A stretch of 64,000 nucleotides of DNA from Arthrobacter pascens. GTDB lineage: Bacteria > Actinomycetota > Actinomycetes > Actinomycetales > Micrococcaceae. The position numbers and the translations under genes are program-made. The stretch is from positions 1,116,001 to 1,180,000 of the forward strand of contig NZ_JAUSWY010000001.1 in assembly GCF_030815585.1 (NCBI RefSeq), read 5' to 3'. Below are positions 44,052 to 55,426 of the stretch, piece by piece (the stretch's first letter is position 1; each line of letters begins with the position of its first letter). The notes below the pieces were generated by a model. The model was not told the DNA's origin. It saw only the letters and a program-made list of their open reading frames with translations, and searched no databases.

Positions 44052-45428
44052 ATGGAGCCATTGAGCCAGTCGCTGGAGCAGGTTGACCTCGAAGTGCAAC
44101 AGGCTGTTGCCCGGGAACTGTTCCGCCAGCAGTCCACGCTGGAGATGATCGCGTCCGAGAATTTCGCGCCGGCCGCCGTCATGGAGGCGCAGGGCTCGGT
44201 CCTCACCAACAAGTATGCCGAGGGCTACCCGGGCAAGCGCTACTACGGCGGCTGCGAGCACGTGGACGTTATTGAGCAGCTGGCCATCGACAGGGTGAAG
44301 ACCCTGTTCGGTGCGGAGTTCGCCAACGTCCAGCCGCACTCAGGAGCCCAGGCAAACGCCGCGGCAATGTTCGCGCTGCTGGATCCGGGCGACACCATCA
44401 TGGGCCTGGATCTGGCCCACGGCGGCCACCTGACCCATGGCATGCGCCTCAACTTTTCCGGGAAGCTCTACAACGTGGTCCCGTACCACGTAAGCAAGAC
44501 CGATCACCTCGTGGACATGGCTGAAGTGGAGGCCCTGGCCCTGGAGCACCGCCCGCGCATGATCGTGGCCGGCTGGTCTGCGTACTCCCGTCATCTCGAC
44601 TTCGCCGAGTTCCGCAGGATCGCGGACCTCGTGGACGCGTACCTCATGGTGGATATGGCCCACTTCGCCGGCCTCGTGGCGGCGGGGCTCCACCCCAATC
44701 CGGTGCCCTATGCCGACGTCGTCACCACCACCACGCACAAGACCCTCGGAGGCCCGCGCGGTGGCGTCATCCTCGCGAAGGAACAGTACGCCCGCAAGAT
44801 CAACAGCGCAGTGTTCCCCGGCCAGCAGGGCGGCCCCCTCCAGCACGTCATCGCTGCTAAAGCGGTGGCCTTCAAGATCGCCGCCTCCACCGGGTTCAAA
44901 GAACGCCAGGAACGCGTCCTGCAGGGATCCAAGCTGCTGGCCGAGCGGCTGCTCCGCCACGACGTTGCCGCGTCGGGCATCTCCGTGGTCAACGGCGGCA
45001 CCGATGTGCACCTGGTCCTGGTGGACCTGCGGAACTCTGAACTGGACGGACAGCAGGCCGAAGACGCCCTGCACCGGATCGGCATCACGGTCAACCGCAA
45101 CGCCGTGCCCTTCGACCCCCGCCCGCCCATGGTCTCTTCCGGCCTCAGGATCGGAACCCCGGCCCTTGCCACCCGCGGCTTCGGCGCCGTCGAATTCGCC
45201 GAAGTAGCGGACATCATCGCGACGGCGCTCATCGCCGCCGCCAGTATCGGCGGAAACACCGACGGCAGCTCCGGTGACGGAACCCTCAGTGACGCCACCG
45301 CCGTCGAACTCCGCGCCCGGGTCACAGCCCTGTCCGAGCAGTTCCCCATCTACTCGCATCTTTCCCAGGACGGGAGCGGCACCGAGATTGCCGCGTTCGA
45401 GGCTGAAATGATTGGAGGGGCCCAGTGA
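44052..45428 (+). CDS. glyA: Serine hydroxymethyltransferase
   Basis: PLP enzyme that interconverts glycine plus 5,10-methylene-THF with serine plus THF. The PLP lysine is Lys230 in [15 protein letters not shown]. Other hallmarks are [44 protein letters not shown] and [11 protein letters not shown]. 458 residues, normal except for a Gly/Ser-rich insertion around residue 400. First gene of the sarcosine operon, so it likely turns the glycine and C1 unit from sarcosine oxidase into serine. Its stop overlaps the soxB GTG. Confidence 0.96.
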   Translation: MEPLSQSLEQVDLEVQQAVARELFRQQSTLEMIASENFAPAAVMEAQGSVLTNKYAEGYPGKRYYGGCEHVDVIEQLAIDRVKTLFGAEFANVQPHSGAQANAAAMFALLDPGDTIMGLDLAHGGHLTHGMRLNFSGKLYNVVPYHVSKTDHLVDMAEVEALALEHRPRMIVAGWSAYSRHLDFAEFRRIADLVDAYLMVDMAHFAGLVAAGLHPNPVPYADVVTTTTHKTLGGPRGGVILAKEQYARKINSAVFPGQQGGPLQHVIAAKAVAFKIAASTGFKERQERVLQGSKLLAERLLRHDVAASGISVVNGGTDVHLVLVDLRNSELDGQQAEDALHRIGITVNRNAVPFDPRPPMVSSGLRIGTPALATRGFGAVEFAEVADIIATALIAAASIGGNTDGSSGDGTLSDATAVELRARVTALSEQFPIYSHLSQDGSGTEIAAFEAEMIGGAQ

Positions 45429-46645
45429 GCACCCACCACCTCCCGGAACACCCGGATTTCCTCTGGCGGAACCCGGAGCCCAAGTCGTCCTATGACGCCG
45501 TCATTGTGGGCGGCGGCGGCCACGGCCTGGCCACGGCCTACTTCCTGGCCAAGAACCACGGGATGACCAACATCGCCGTCCTGGAGAAGGGCTGGCTGGC
45601 CGGCGGCAACATGGCCCGGAACACCACCATCATCCGCTCCAACTACCTCTGGGACGAGAGCGCTGCCATCTACGAGCACGCGCTGAAGCTCTGGGAAATC
45701 CTGCCGGAGGAGCTCGAATACGACTTCCTGTTCAGCCAGCGCGGTGTCATGAACCTCGCCCACACCCTGGGTGACGTGCGCGAAAGCATGCGGCGAGTGG
45801 GAGCAAACAAGCTCAACGGCGTGGACGCTGAATGGCTGGATCCGCAGCAGGTCAAGGAACTCTGCCCCATCCTGAACATCAACGACAACATCCGCTACCC
45901 CGTCATGGGAGCCACATACCAGCCGCGCGCAGGCATCGCCAAGCACGACCACGTCGCCTGGGCCTTCGCCCGGAAATGCGACGAACTGGGCGTGGACATC
46001 ATCCAGAACTGCGAGGTCACCGGCTTCCTGAAGGACGGCAACCGCGTCGTCGGCGTCAAAACCAACCAGGGCACCATCCACACCGAAAAAGTCGGCCTTT
46101 GCGCCGCCGGACACAGCTCCGTGCTGGCCGAGATGGCTGGGTTTCGGCTGCCCATCCAGTCCCATCCACTGCAGGCCCTGGTCTCCGAACTGCACGAACC
46201 TGTCCACCCCACCGTGGTCATGTCCAACCACGTGCACGTCTACGTCTCCCAGGCCCACAAGGGGGAGCTGGTGATGGGCGCCGGCGTTGATTCCTACAAC
46301 GGATACGGCCAGCGCGGCTCCTTCCATGTGATCGAGCACCAGATGGCAGCCGCCGTCGAACTCTTCCCGATCTTCGCCCGGGCCCACGTGCTCCGGACCT
46401 GGGGCGGCATCGTGGACACCACACTCGACGCCTCGCCCATCGTCGGCACCACCCCGGTGGAAAACATGTTCGTGAACTGCGGTTGGGGGACCGGCGGCTT
46501 CAAAGGAACACCCGCCGCCGGGATGACGTTTGCGCACACCATCGCTACCGGGGCCCCGCACAAGCTGAACAGGCCGTTTGCGCTGGAACGCTTCGAGACC
46601 GGTGCACTGATCGATGAACACGGCGCCGCCGCCGTGGCCCACTAG
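45425..46645 (+). CDS. soxB: Sarcosine oxidase beta subunit
   Basis: Catalytic flavoprotein subunit of heterotetrameric sarcosine oxidase, which oxidises sarcosine to glycine with O2 and makes H2O2. The N-terminal FAD motif is [18 protein letters not shown] and the [16 protein letters not shown] segment follows, as in D-amino-acid-oxidase-like flavoproteins. It should carry noncovalent FAD and part of the covalent FMN site. GTG start overlaps the glyA stop. 406 residues, normal length. Confidence 0.95.
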   Translation: MSTHHLPEHPDFLWRNPEPKSSYDAVIVGGGGHGLATAYFLAKNHGMTNIAVLEKGWLAGGNMARNTTIIRSNYLWDESAAIYEHALKLWEILPEELEYDFLFSQRGVMNLAHTLGDVRESMRRVGANKLNGVDAEWLDPQQVKELCPILNINDNIRYPVMGATYQPRAGIAKHDHVAWAFARKCDELGVDIIQNCEVTGFLKDGNRVVGVKTNQGTIHTEKVGLCAAGHSSVLAEMAGFRLPIQSHPLQALVSELHEPVHPTVVMSNHVHVYVSQAHKGELVMGAGVDSYNGYGQRGSFHVIEHQMAAAVELFPIFARAHVLRTWGGIVDTTLDASPIVGTTPVENMFVNCGWGTGGFKGTPAAGMTFAHTIATGAPHKLNRPFALERFETGALIDEHGAAAVAH

Positions 46646-46672
46646 CCGCCGTCCATCAGAAAGAAGACGCAC

Positions 46673-47068
46673 ATGCTGCTTATCTCCTGCCCCAACTGCG
46701 GCTCGCGCGACGAGACCGAGTTCCACTATGGCGGCCAGGCCCACGTGCCCTACCCGGAGAACCCGAACGAGCTGAACGACCGTGAATGGGCCGAATTCCT
46801 GTTCTACCGCGACAACACCAATGGCACCTTCGCCGAGCGCTGGCTCCACAGCACCGGCTGCCGCCAGTGGTTCAACATGCTCCGCGACACGGTCACCTAC
46901 GACATCCAGGCCGTCTACCCGATGGGCACACCCCGGCCCGCATCGGCTTTCCCGGCGGCGGCCGAATCCGGCACCGCCAGCACCGCCGCTGACAGCACCA
47001 CCATCGGGACCGCTTCGCCAAGCACCTCTGCAACCAGCACCAGCGCCCCGGAAGGAGCAACCAAGTGA
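46673..47068 (+). CDS. soxD: Sarcosine oxidase delta subunit
   Basis: Zinc-binding small subunit. The ligands are Cys6, Cys9, His59 and Cys63 (CPNC; WLHSTGC), the same set described in Corynebacterium sarcosine oxidase. The normal protein is about 95-100 residues; here a Ser/Thr/Ala-rich tail makes it 131 (after about residue 95), with no clear function. The stop overlaps the soxA GTG. ATG start preceded by AGAAAGAAGA about 5 bases upstream. Confidence 0.93.
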   Translation: MLLISCPNCGSRDETEFHYGGQAHVPYPENPNELNDREWAEFLFYRDNTNGTFAERWLHSTGCRQWFNMLRDTVTYDIQAVYPMGTPRPASAFPAAAESGTASTAADSTTIGTASPSTSATSTSAPEGATK

Positions 47069-50025
47069 CTTCCCAGAACGCCCGCCTCGCCGCCGGCGGA
47101 CGCATCGACCGCACCATCTCCTGGCGTTTCACCGTGGACGGTGAGGAATTCACCGGCCACCCCGGCGACACGCTCGCCTCGGCCCTGCTCGCCAACGGCC
47201 GTATAGCCGCCGGCAACTCGCTCTACGAGGACCGGCCCCGCGGCATCATGGCTGCGGGGGTGGAGGAACCCAACGCGCTGGTCAGAGTGGAACGGCGCTT
47301 CCCGGGCCACGTGGCTGAGTCGATGCTCCCCGCCACCACCGTCACTCTGGTGGACGGCCTGAAGGCGGACCTGCTCAACGGTCTGGGCCGGCTGGACCCG
47401 GAGGAAGACCGGGCCGAGTACGACAAGAAGTACGTGCACACGGACGTCCTGGTGATCGGCGGCGGCCCCGCCGGCCTGGCCGCGGCCCGCGAGGCCGTCC
47501 GCACCGGCGCCCGGGTGATGCTGCTGGACGACCAGCCCGAACTGGGCGGAACGCTCCTGTCCGGCCCCGCGGCGCCTGACCTGGCCGAGACCATCGAGGG
47601 CAAACCGGCCCTGGAATGGGTGGCGGACGTTGAAGCCGAGCTCGTCTCCGCCGGGGAATGCACCGTCCTGAACCGCACCACGGCGTTCGGCGCCTACGAT
47701 GCCAACTACGTCATCGCCGTGCAGAACCGTACCGACCACCTGTCAGCCCCGGCTGCCCCCGGAGTGTCCCGGCAGCGGATTTGGCACATCCGTGCCAACC
47801 AGGTGGTGCTGGCCCCCGGCGCCCACGAACGCCCGCTGGTCTTTGAGAACAACGACCGTCCGGGCATCATGCTCGCTTCAGCCGTCCGCAGCTACCTCAA
47901 CCGCTACGCCGTTGCCGCCGGGCAGCGCGTGGTCATCAGCACCACTAACGACAGCGCCTACGCCCTGGCATCGGACCTGCGGGCCGCCGGAGTCAAGGTT
48001 GCGGCAGTCGTCGACGCCCGTCCGCGGCTCACCGGCGTTGCCGCTGCCGCGGTCGAGGCCGGTACACGGGTGCTGATCGGCAGCGCCGTGGCCAACACCA
48101 GCACCTCCACCGCCGCCGGAACCAACGGTGACGGCCGGTTGGACGCCGTGACCGTCCGGAGCATTAACGACGACGGCGAACTCACCTCCGGCATCGAACA
48201 CATCGCCTGCGACCTGCTGGCAGTGTCCGGCGGCTGGAGCCCGCTGGTCCACCTCCACTCGCAGCGGCAGGGGAAGCTTCGCTGGGACGATGGGCTCGCG
48301 GCTTTCGTGCCGGGCACCGTGGTACCCAACCAGCAGGTGGTCGGCTCCGGCCGCGGCAGCTTCGACCTCGTTGACTGCCTCGCCGAAGGCATCTCCGCCG
48401 GAGCAGCCGCAGCCATCGCTGCCGGCTTCACGTCCGCCGTCGAGCCCTCCCCGATCGGCGAGCCGAAGGCGTCCGCCCCCACCCGCCAGTTGTGGCTGGT
48501 GCCGGGAGAGACCGGCACCCCGGATGACTGGTTCCACCACTTCGTTGATTTCCAGCGCGACCAGTCAGTGGCGGACGTCCTGCGGTCCACCGGGGCCGGA
48601 ATGCGGTCCGTGGAGCACATCAAGCGATACACCTCCATCAGCACCGCCAACGACCAGGGTAAGACCTCCGGCGTCAACGCGATCGGCGTCATCGCCGCCG
48701 CGCTCCGGCAGGCCGGCGAAGCGTCCCGCGGCATCGGCGACATCGGCACCACCACGTACCGGGCACCATTCACGCCGGTGGCCTTCGCGGCCCTGGCCGG
48801 ACGCCAGCGCGGCGAACTGTTCGACCCCGCCCGCAAGACATCCATCCACCCGTGGCACGTCTCCCGCGGTGCCCTGTTCGAAGACGTCGGACAGTGGAAG
48901 CGGCCCTGGTACTACCCGCAGGACGGGGAGGACATGGACGAGGCCGTCCTGCGCGAGTGCGCCGCCGTCCGCGAGTCTGTGGGCTTTATGGACGCCACCA
49001 CTCTGGGCAAGATCGAAATCCGGGGCAAGGACGCCGGCGAGTTCCTCAACCGGATCTACACCAACGCCTTCAAGAAGCTCGCACCCGGTTCCGCCCGCTA
49101 CGGCGTGATGTGCATGGCGGACGGCATGATCTTCGACGACGGCGTGACCCTCCGCCTCGACGAGGACCGCTACTTCATGACCACAACCACCGGCGGCGCC
49201 GCGAAAGTGCTGGACTGGCTGGAGGAATGGCTGCAGACCGAGTGGCCGGACCTGGACGTGCACTGCACCTCGGTGACCGAACAGTGGAGCACCATTGCTG
49301 TCGTCGGGCCCAAGTCCCGCGCGGTCCTGGCCAAGGTAGCACCGGAACTGGCTGCCAATGGTGGGCTGGAGCCCGAAGCCTTCCCGTTTATGACCTTCCG
49401 CGAAACCACGCTCGCTTCCGGAGTGCGGGCCCGGGTCTGCCGGATTTCCTTCTCCGGCGAGCTGGCCTACGAGATCAACGTGCCGACCTGGTGCGGGCTG
49501 AACACCTGGGAGGCCGTGGCCGCCGCCGGGGCCGAATTCAACATCACCCCGTACGGCACCGAAACCATGCACGTACTCCGCGCCGAAAAGGGCTACCCGA
49601 TCGTCGGGCAGGACACCGACGGCACGGTCACACCGCAGGACGCCGGAATGGAATGGGTGGTCTCCAAGGCCAAGGAGTTCATCGGTAAGCGCTCATATGC
49701 CCGGGCCGATGCCCAGCGCGAGGACCGCAAGCACCTCGTCAGCGTGCTCCCTGTCGACGGCACCCTTCGGCTGCCGGAAGGGACCCAGCTGGTGGAAAAG
49801 GGCCGTTCCACCAATCCGGCTTACGGGCCGGTCCCCATGGAAGGCTTCGTAACCTCCAGCTACCACAGCGCGGCGCTGGGCAGGTCTTTCGGACTTGCCC
49901 TGATCAAGAACGGCCGGAACCGCATCGGCGAAACCCTGGTGGCCGTCGCCGGAGACCAACTGGTCGACGTTGTTGTGGCAGAAACCGTACTTTTTGACCC
50001 CGAAGGGACCCGCAAAGATGGCTGA
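47065..50025 (+). CDS. soxA: Sarcosine oxidase alpha subunit
   Basis: Largest subunit, with an N-terminal ferredoxin-like domain lacking its iron-sulfur cysteines, an NAD(P)/FAD-type domain ([20 protein letters not shown], about residue 130), and a C-terminal glycine-cleavage T-like domain ([20 protein letters not shown], about 680-985) that binds tetrahydrofolate. It transfers the released methyl group to THF as 5,10-methylene-THF. 986 residues, normal length. Overlaps soxD by 4 bases and soxG by 8 bases. Confidence 0.95.
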   Translation: MTSQNARLAAGGRIDRTISWRFTVDGEEFTGHPGDTLASALLANGRIAAGNSLYEDRPRGIMAAGVEEPNALVRVERRFPGHVAESMLPATTVTLVDGLKADLLNGLGRLDPEEDRAEYDKKYVHTDVLVIGGGPAGLAAAREAVRTGARVMLLDDQPELGGTLLSGPAAPDLAETIEGKPALEWVADVEAELVSAGECTVLNRTTAFGAYDANYVIAVQNRTDHLSAPAAPGVSRQRIWHIRANQVVLAPGAHERPLVFENNDRPGIMLASAVRSYLNRYAVAAGQRVVISTTNDSAYALASDLRAAGVKVAAVVDARPRLTGVAAAAVEAGTRVLIGSAVANTSTSTAAGTNGDGRLDAVTVRSINDDGELTSGIEHIACDLLAVSGGWSPLVHLHSQRQGKLRWDDGLAAFVPGTVVPNQQVVGSGRGSFDLVDCLAEGISAGAAAAIAAGFTSAVEPSPIGEPKASAPTRQLWLVPGETGTPDDWFHHFVDFQRDQSVADVLRSTGAGMRSVEHIKRYTSISTANDQGKTSGVNAIGVIAAALRQAGEASRGIGDIGTTTYRAPFTPVAFAALAGRQRGELFDPARKTSIHPWHVSRGALFEDVGQWKRPWYYPQDGEDMDEAVLRECAAVRESVGFMDATTLGKIEIRGKDAGEFLNRIYTNAFKKLAPGSARYGVMCMADGMIFDDGVTLRLDEDRYFMTTTTGGAAKVLDWLEEWLQTEWPDLDVHCTSVTEQWSTIAVVGPKSRAVLAKVAPELAANGGLEPEAFPFMTFRETTLASGVRARVCRISFSGELAYEINVPTWCGLNTWEAVAAAGAEFNITPYGTETMHVLRAEKGYPIVGQDTDGTVTPQDAGMEWVVSKAKEFIGKRSYARADAQREDRKHLVSVLPVDGTLRLPEGTQLVEKGRSTNPAYGPVPMEGFVTSSYHSAALGRSFGLALIKNGRNRIGETLVAVAGDQLVDVVVAETVLFDPEGTRKDG

Positions 50026-50656
50026 AACAGCAGCACCAGCAACCTCCTACCAGAAGCACCTGTCTCTCCGGACCAGCCCGGCCGCCCTGCTCAGGGCAGC
50101 GTTTGAAACCGGATCCGTCCGGGGCGTTGTCGAACTTGGCGAAGTGACCTTCCTGACCATGGTGGGCGTCAGGGTCGGCCGGGACTCCGACGCCGGGCGG
50201 CGGATCGCCTCCGTCACCGGCGGGCTGCCCGCAGCGTCCGGCGGCGTCAGCGGCACCGGCGAGACCGCCGTGCTGTGGCTCGGACCGGCGGAATTCATGG
50301 TGGTGGCACCCATGGAAGCCCACGAGTCCCTTGGCGGCGACCTCATGCCGGCGCTCAGGGAAGCGCTCGCCGACGGCGAAGGCCAGGTGGTGGACCTCTC
50401 CGCCAACCGCACCACCTTCGAACTGACCGGGCCACAGTCCCGCGCTGTCCTGGAAAAGGGCTGCTCCCTGGACCTCCACCCGCGCGTGTTCAAGGCCGGC
50501 ACGGCACTCTCCACGGAAATCGGCAACATCCCCGTGGTCCTCTGGAAGACCGGTGAGGAGAGCTACCGGCTCTTCCCCCGCTCCTCGTTCGCCGACTTCC
50601 TGGGCCGCTGGCTCCTTGATGCCATGCGTGAGTACGCTGCCCCAGAGGTCCCCTAA
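50018..50656 (+). CDS. soxG: Sarcosine oxidase gamma subunit
   Basis: Small subunit that completes the heterotetramer. The protein has [18 protein letters not shown] at the N terminus and [15 protein letters not shown], and [25 protein letters not shown], as in SoxG. ATG at 50018 starts within the end of soxA (8-base overlap) and gives 212 residues; the frame opens upstream in soxA. The stop is directly followed by the sdaA ATG. Confidence 0.92.
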   Translation: MAETAAPATSYQKHLSLRTSPAALLRAAFETGSVRGVVELGEVTFLTMVGVRVGRDSDAGRRIASVTGGLPAASGGVSGTGETAVLWLGPAEFMVVAPMEAHESLGGDLMPALREALADGEGQVVDLSANRTTFELTGPQSRAVLEKGCSLDLHPRVFKAGTALSTEIGNIPVVLWKTGEESYRLFPRSSFADFLGRWLLDAMREYAAPEVP

Positions 50657-52030
50657 ATGGCGCTCAGCGTCCTGGACCTGTTCTCTGTTGGCATCGGGCC
50701 GTCGTCGTCACACACGGTGGGCCCGATGCGGGCAGCGAAGCTGTTCGCGGACGGACTCAAAGACGATGGACACCTGGCTTCCACCTCGCGGGTGCAGGCC
50801 GAACTGTTCGGCTCGCTCGGAGCCACCGGGCGCGGCCACGGCTCTGACAAGGCCGTGGTCCTGGGGTTCAAGGGCCTGGACCCCGAAACCGTGGACACAA
50901 CCACGGCAGATGACCAGGTGGCCGCGGCTGCCCTCGACGCCGAGCTGTGGGTGGGCGGGGACCACCGGGTGGACTTCAACTGGGACGAGGACGTGGTGCT
51001 GCACCGGCGCAAGTCCCTCCCGGCCCACCCCAACGGCATGACCTTCCGCGCCTTGGATCATGCTGGCGCTGTGCTCAGTGAACGGAGCTTCTATTCGATC
51101 GGCGGCGGCTTCGTGGTGGATGGGGAGGCCGACGCCGGCGACCGCATTGTGGCCGATGACACCCCACTTCCGTACCCCTTCACCACGGCCGACGAACTCC
51201 TGGACCTCTGCAGCAAGGAGGGGATGTCCATCTCGGACGTGATGCTCGCCAATGAACTCACCTGGCGCAGCGAAGCGGAACTCCGGGAGAAGCTGCTGGG
51301 ACTCTGGGCCGTCATGCGCGAATGCGTGGACAATGGCTGCGCCGCGGAAGGGATCCTTCCCGGCGGATTGAACGTCAGGCGGCGGGCGCCGTCGCTATTC
51401 CAAACCCTGACGGCGGACACCGGCGTCACCGATCCGCTCCGGGCGATGGAATGGGTCAACCTCTTCGCCCTCGCGGTCAACGAGGAAAATGCGGCTGGGG
51501 GGCGCATCGTCACGGCGCCCACCAACGGCGCAGCCGGCATCGTTCCCGCGGTGCTGCACTACTATGTGAAATTTGTTCCGGGAGCCAACGACGACGGTGT
51601 GGTCCGTTTCCTCCTGGCCGCGGCCGCCGTCGGAATCCTGTTCAAAATCAACGCCTCCATCTCCGGGGCGGAAGTGGGCTGCCAGGGTGAAGTAGGTTCG
51701 GCCTGCTCCATGGCCGCCGCCGGGCTCTGCGAAGTGCTGGGCGGCACGCCGGCCCAGGTGGAGAACGCCGCCGAGGTGGGCATTGAACACAATCTCGGCC
51801 TGACCTGCGACCCCGTTGGCGGGCTGGTGCAGATCCCCTGCATCGAACGCAACGCCATCGCCAGTGTCAAGGCCATCAACGCCGCCCGCCTTGCCCTGCA
51901 CGGCGACGGCAGCCACAAGGTATCCCTCGACAAAGCCATCAAGACGATGCGCGAAACAGGAGCCGACATGAAAACCAAGTACAAGGAAACCTCCCGAGGA
52001 GGACTCGCCGTGAATGTGATCGAGTGCTGA
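50657..52030 (+). CDS. sdaA: L-serine ammonia-lyase (single-chain, [4Fe-4S])
   Basis: Deaminates L-serine to pyruvate. The [4Fe-4S] ligands are Cys342, Cys384 and Cys395, which match Cys343/385/396 of the Legionella enzyme shifted by one, and the C-terminal Cys457 (VNVIEC, the last residue) matches the tail cysteine that fills the active site in the resting state. N terminus [21 protein letters not shown] is typical. 457 residues. It immediately follows soxG, which suits removal of the serine made by GlyA. Confidence 0.96.
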   Translation: MALSVLDLFSVGIGPSSSHTVGPMRAAKLFADGLKDDGHLASTSRVQAELFGSLGATGRGHGSDKAVVLGFKGLDPETVDTTTADDQVAAAALDAELWVGGDHRVDFNWDEDVVLHRRKSLPAHPNGMTFRALDHAGAVLSERSFYSIGGGFVVDGEADAGDRIVADDTPLPYPFTTADELLDLCSKEGMSISDVMLANELTWRSEAELREKLLGLWAVMRECVDNGCAAEGILPGGLNVRRRAPSLFQTLTADTGVTDPLRAMEWVNLFALAVNEENAAGGRIVTAPTNGAAGIVPAVLHYYVKFVPGANDDGVVRFLLAAAAVGILFKINASISGAEVGCQGEVGSACSMAAAGLCEVLGGTPAQVENAAEVGIEHNLGLTCDPVGGLVQIPCIERNAIASVKAINAARLALHGDGSHKVSLDKAIKTMRETGADMKTKYKETSRGGLAVNVIEC

Positions 52031-52033
52031 ACC

Positions 52034-52930
52034 ATGACCACGATCCAAGCTGAAACACCGGCCTCCCAGCCGGCCACCACCGTGGAACACGTACTGACGC
52101 TCGACTGCCCCGAAGCGCCAGGCATCGTGCACGCCGTCTCGGGCTTCCTGCTGGAACACGGCTGCGACATCATCGACAACAAGCAGTTTGGCGACCGTTC
52201 TGAAGGCCACTTTTTCATGCGGGTGCATTTTGCCTCCGACGGCGATGACTCCACCGTGGATAAGCTGCGGGCCGCTTTTGCCCCGCTCGGCGAGAAGTAC
52301 GGCATGCGATGGCAGCTCGAAAAGCACCGCTCGCGACGCCGGGTGCTGATCATGGTGTCCAAGTTCGGGCACTGCCTCAACGACCTGCTGTTCCGTGCCA
52401 GGAACGGCGAACTGCCGGTGGACGTGGTGGCTGTGGTCTCGAACCACACGGACCATCAGACGCTGGTTGAATGGCACGGGATCCCGTTCTTCCACTTGCC
52501 GGTCACCGCAGCCACCAAGCCGGCAGCCGAAGCGCGGCTGCTGGAACTTGTGGACGAGTTCGACGTGGAACTCGTGGTGCTGGCCCGATACATGCAGGTC
52601 CTCAGCGACGGTCTTACCCGCAAGCTGGACGGGCGTGCCATCAACATCCACCACTCGTTCCTGCCCAGCTTTAAGGGCGCCAAGCCTTACCACCAGGCCT
52701 ATGCCCGCGGCGTGAAGACCGTGGGTGCCACCGCCCACTATGTGAACGGCGAGCTGGACGAGGGTCCCATCATTGCCCAACAGGTAGTGGAGGTGGACCA
52801 CACCTATGGGCCCGAGGACCTGGTTGCTGCAGGCCGCGACACCGAATGCAAAGCCCTCAGCAACGCCGTCCGCTGGCACTGCGAAGGCCGCATCATCCTC
52901 AATGGGAACAGAACAATCGTTCTGAAATAG
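52034..52930 (+). CDS. purU: Formyltetrahydrofolate deformylase
   Basis: Hydrolyses 10-formyl-THF to formate and THF. N-terminal ACT domain (EHVLTLDCPEAPGIVHAVSGF), then a formyl-transferase domain with INIHHSFLPSFKGAKPYHQAY (Asn and His catalytic residues) and ELDEGPII. 298 residues, normal. Starts 3 bases after sdaA. In this operon it probably frees THF and prevents C1 units from accumulating when sarcosine or glycine betaine is catabolised. Confidence 0.96.
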   Translation: MTTIQAETPASQPATTVEHVLTLDCPEAPGIVHAVSGFLLEHGCDIIDNKQFGDRSEGHFFMRVHFASDGDDSTVDKLRAAFAPLGEKYGMRWQLEKHRSRRRVLIMVSKFGHCLNDLLFRARNGELPVDVVAVVSNHTDHQTLVEWHGIPFFHLPVTAATKPAAEARLLELVDEFDVELVVLARYMQVLSDGLTRKLDGRAINIHHSFLPSFKGAKPYHQAYARGVKTVGATAHYVNGELDEGPIIAQQVVEVDHTYGPEDLVAAGRDTECKALSNAVRWHCEGRIILNGNRTIVLK

Positions 52931-52963
52931 GACTTCCGCGCAGGTCCAGGTCAGGAGTCGACG

Positions 52964-53431
52964 TCAGGTCTGCGCGCCGGCGAATCCGTGTTGCCGCCAC
53001 GCTTCGTAGACGGCAATGGACGCGGCGTTGGCAAGATTCAGCGAGCGCAAGGACGGCAGCATGGGCAGCCGGACGGTCGCGGTCACATGCGGATCGCTCT
53101 TGAGGTGTTCGGGCAGGCCCACGGATTCCTGGCCGAACATCAGCACATCGCCGGGGCGGTATTCGATGTCCGTGTAGCTGGCCTGGCCGTCTGAGGTGAA
53201 GGCGTACACGCGATCGGGCTGAAGAGCATTCCAGGCGTCCTCGATGGTGTCATGCACCGTAACGACGGCGAGATCGTGGTAGTCAAGGCCGGCACGCTTG
53301 AGCTTGGCGTCGGAAAAGTCGAAGCCGAGGGGTTCCACCAGATGCAGTTCGGCGCCGGTGATAGCTGCCAGCCGAATGGCATTGCCGGTGTTGCCCGGGA
53401 TTTCGGGGGCGTTGAAGAGGATACGGAACAC
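52964..53431 (-). CDS. trmL: tRNA (cytidine(34)-2'-O)-methyltransferase
   Basis: SPOUT-family RNA methylase. Family motifs are FNAPEIPGNTGNAIRLAAITG, HLVEPLGFDFSDAKLKRAGLDY, LMFGQESVGLPEHL, and SLRSLNLANAASIAVYEA at the knot. 155 residues, normal length. It would methylate the wobble nucleotide in tRNA-Leu. Reverse strand, convergent with purU (33-base spacer), 30 bases before the next reverse-strand gene. Confidence 0.93.
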   Translation of the reverse strand: MFRILFNAPEIPGNTGNAIRLAAITGAELHLVEPLGFDFSDAKLKRAGLDYHDLAVVTVHDTIEDAWNALQPDRVYAFTSDGQASYTDIEYRPGDVLMFGQESVGLPEHLKSDPHVTATVRLPMLPSLRSLNLANAASIAVYEAWRQHGFAGAQT

Positions 53432-53461
53432 CGTTCAATCCTAGCCAACCGGTGAACAGCG

Positions 53462-54427
53462 TCAGTGCATGCCCCGCAGCAGCCTGGCCAGCACCGGCAC
53501 ATTAACGGTGTTGGGCGCGGGACCGGAGGACAGGAACTGCTTGAGGCCGCGGACCAGTCCCGCCGCGTTGACCACTTGGATGGTGTCGTGGCCGCCTGCC
53601 GACCGGCGGTGCCGGTCGATGACGGGCTCGTGCAGGTTCCCGTCGGGGCTGTGGATGACGGTCCAGCCCGTAACGTTCAACTCGGGGAAGATGTCCTGCA
53701 TAGCCCGTACAACGTGGGCCAGTTGCGGCGGGGCGATGGAGCGTCCGCCGTGGTTCAGCGTCTGCCCGTCCCAGGCGTAAGCGCCCTTGGGCAGGAGCAT
53801 GGAACCGATGAGGGCGAGCCGATAGCCCGACAGCAGGGCGTGGTCAATGTGGCTGTTGTCTGCCGGTGACTGCAGCCCGTTGATCAGCCGTGCCGCCGGA
53901 ATCGCGGGCAGGACCTGGCGGCTGATGAGCTGCACGGTCCGCATTTCACGCTGGATCCGGGCATCGGCACCAAATATGCCCCGCTTCCGGGGAATGCCAT
54001 GAACCTGTTGGCTAGCCTGGCTAAGGGGAATCAGAGGCACCGCGCCGGCCGCCTCAAACGCGGCCGGGTCGTAAGGCGGGACATAGACCGGTGCATCTCC
54101 GGCGGTGTTGCGCGGAGCGTTCGGGCGGTGGACGGTGGCCGAAGCATGGCTTCCCGCGGCGGGCGCGTCAAAGTGCGGCCCCGGAGCGCCTTCATCCGAA
54201 CCGTTGCCCGCTTTGCCTGCGGCGTAGGAGCGGTCGTACGCGCTTCTGCGTTTGGGGTCGATGAGGGTCTCATACGCTGCGGTCACGCGCCGGAAGGCGG
54301 CGGCATCACCGCCGTGATCGGGATGGGCTTTGCGGGCAGCCTTGCGGTAGGCCACCTTGATCTCCTTGTCGGTGGCTGTCACGGCGACGCGGAGCACCTG
54401 GTAATGGGAGCTGCTGGTCTCGGTCAA
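53462..54427 (-). CDS. DnaJ-domain protein of unknown role
   Basis: A J domain at residues 1-65 (HYQVLRVAVTATDKEIKVAYRKAARKAHPDHGGD) contains the HPD motif (35-37) that stimulates Hsp70 ATPase. The rest has no recognised domain, with a Pro/Ala/Gly linker and a conserved-looking C-terminal half (LISRQVLPAIPAARLINGL, HVVRAMQDIFPELNVTGWTVIHS). TTG at 54427 has AAGGA 7 bases upstream and is favoured over GTG at 54460. 321 residues. No DnaK or GrpE neighbour, so the partner is unknown. Confidence 0.85.
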   Translation of the reverse strand: MTETSSSHYQVLRVAVTATDKEIKVAYRKAARKAHPDHGGDAAAFRRVTAAYETLIDPKRRSAYDRSYAAGKAGNGSDEGAPGPHFDAPAAGSHASATVHRPNAPRNTAGDAPVYVPPYDPAAFEAAGAVPLIPLSQASQQVHGIPRKRGIFGADARIQREMRTVQLISRQVLPAIPAARLINGLQSPADNSHIDHALLSGYRLALIGSMLLPKGAYAWDGQTLNHGGRSIAPPQLAHVVRAMQDIFPELNVTGWTVIHSPDGNLHEPVIDRHRRSAGGHDTIQVVNAAGLVRGLKQFLSSGPAPNTVNVPVLARLLRGMH

Positions 54428-54716
54428 GCACTCATCCTTCTTTTGATACGGCCAGTCCACGGAGGCAGCCCTGTCAGCCCAGTTTATGGGCCTGCCCAGA
54501 CAACGAGTGTGCCGGCAGCTGTGGTTCCCGCGGCGGGCGTAAATTCAGGCCATGAGAGAGGCCGTCGCGGAAAACGGCCCCCTGCGCTGTTAGGGATCCG
54601 CTGTGGGCGGCCTTTATTTGGGTCCGACGTCGGGCGAAGTCCGCCGCCGGACCGGGCCGGCTGGAGTCTAGACTCTTGGAGGATGACGGCCGGGAATGGC
54701 CAAGCGTGTGGAGAGT

Positions 54717-55397
54717 ATGGGGGGCGGAATGAAGGCACAGGCCGCGGCGGTACTGGTAGTGGGTTCTTTGCTTGGTGCGGCATCGCTTGGTGGCTGCAGC
54801 GTCGGCATTCCGGATCCGGCTGCGCCGAAAGTGGAGCAGACAGCTTCTGCCCTGACCACCCCCACCATCACGCCCGGCCACGACGCCGAGGCTGTGGCTG
54901 CCAAGGACATGCCGTTTACCGCGGGTGGTTCGCTCGCGCAAGGAGTTCCTGTGGGGATCTCCAACGGGTTGAAGGAGGCGCCCGGCTGGAAGCTGGTCAA
55001 GGAAAACGCGGCTGGCGAGAGTCAGTACCTGAAGGCCGACGGCTGCCTGGTGGCGGCTAAGGTCCGGACCAACCAGTCGCCCCTGGTCCGCGGCGACGAC
55101 CGTGAGTCAACCATTGCCCTCTTCACGTACCTTGATCCAAGCATCCTGCCCGAATACCTGAAAACGGAAACGCTCCGTTGGGGCGGCGACCCGGAAAAAC
55201 CAGGGCCCAGGGTGGAAGTGCTGGTGCTTGAGCAGCCCGCCCGTCCCGGAGCCAAGGCCACGGCCATCATGGCCAGGCTTTTTGGAACTGCCGGATCGTC
55301 CGTCTACATCTCGGTCGCCTGCCCAGACGCCGCCGCCCTCGCAGCTGCCCGCGCGGACGTCGCGCAGCGCCTGCTGATTGTTCCGCCGTCGAATTAA
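54717..55397 (+). CDS. Putative secreted lipoprotein
   Basis: Signal peptide with lipobox SLGG-C (Cys27 from the start used), then about 200 residues without a recognised domain; ESTIALFTYLDPSILPEYLK and VEVLVLEQPARPGAKA are notable. The start is uncertain: ATG at 54717 has GGAG 3 bases upstream, but ATG at 54696 and 54729 are in frame. A perfect 12-base palindrome GAGTCTAGACTC (54664-54675) includes TAGACT and could be a -10 or operator. The 289 bases between the DnaJ gene and here hold nothing else visible. Confidence 0.75.
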   Translation: MGGGMKAQAAAVLVVGSLLGAASLGGCSVGIPDPAAPKVEQTASALTTPTITPGHDAEAVAAKDMPFTAGGSLAQGVPVGISNGLKEAPGWKLVKENAAGESQYLKADGCLVAAKVRTNQSPLVRGDDRESTIALFTYLDPSILPEYLKTETLRWGGDPEKPGPRVEVLVLEQPARPGAKATAIMARLFGTAGSSVYISVACPDAAALAAARADVAQRLLIVPPSN

Positions 55398-55426
55398 CGG
55401 CGTGACCGCTCTATCGGCGTGACCGC
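55398..55426. repeat. Tandem 12-base direct repeat
   Basis: CGGCGTGACCGC occurs at 55398-55409 and again at 55415-55426, separated by tctat. The second copy lies over the end of the doxX coding sequence on the reverse strand. It is likely a small local duplication without a known function. Confidence 0.65.

Noticed and set aside
45350..46849. Reverse-strand frame opposite soxB
   Set aside because: Val/Gly/His/Asp-rich shadow without a domain.
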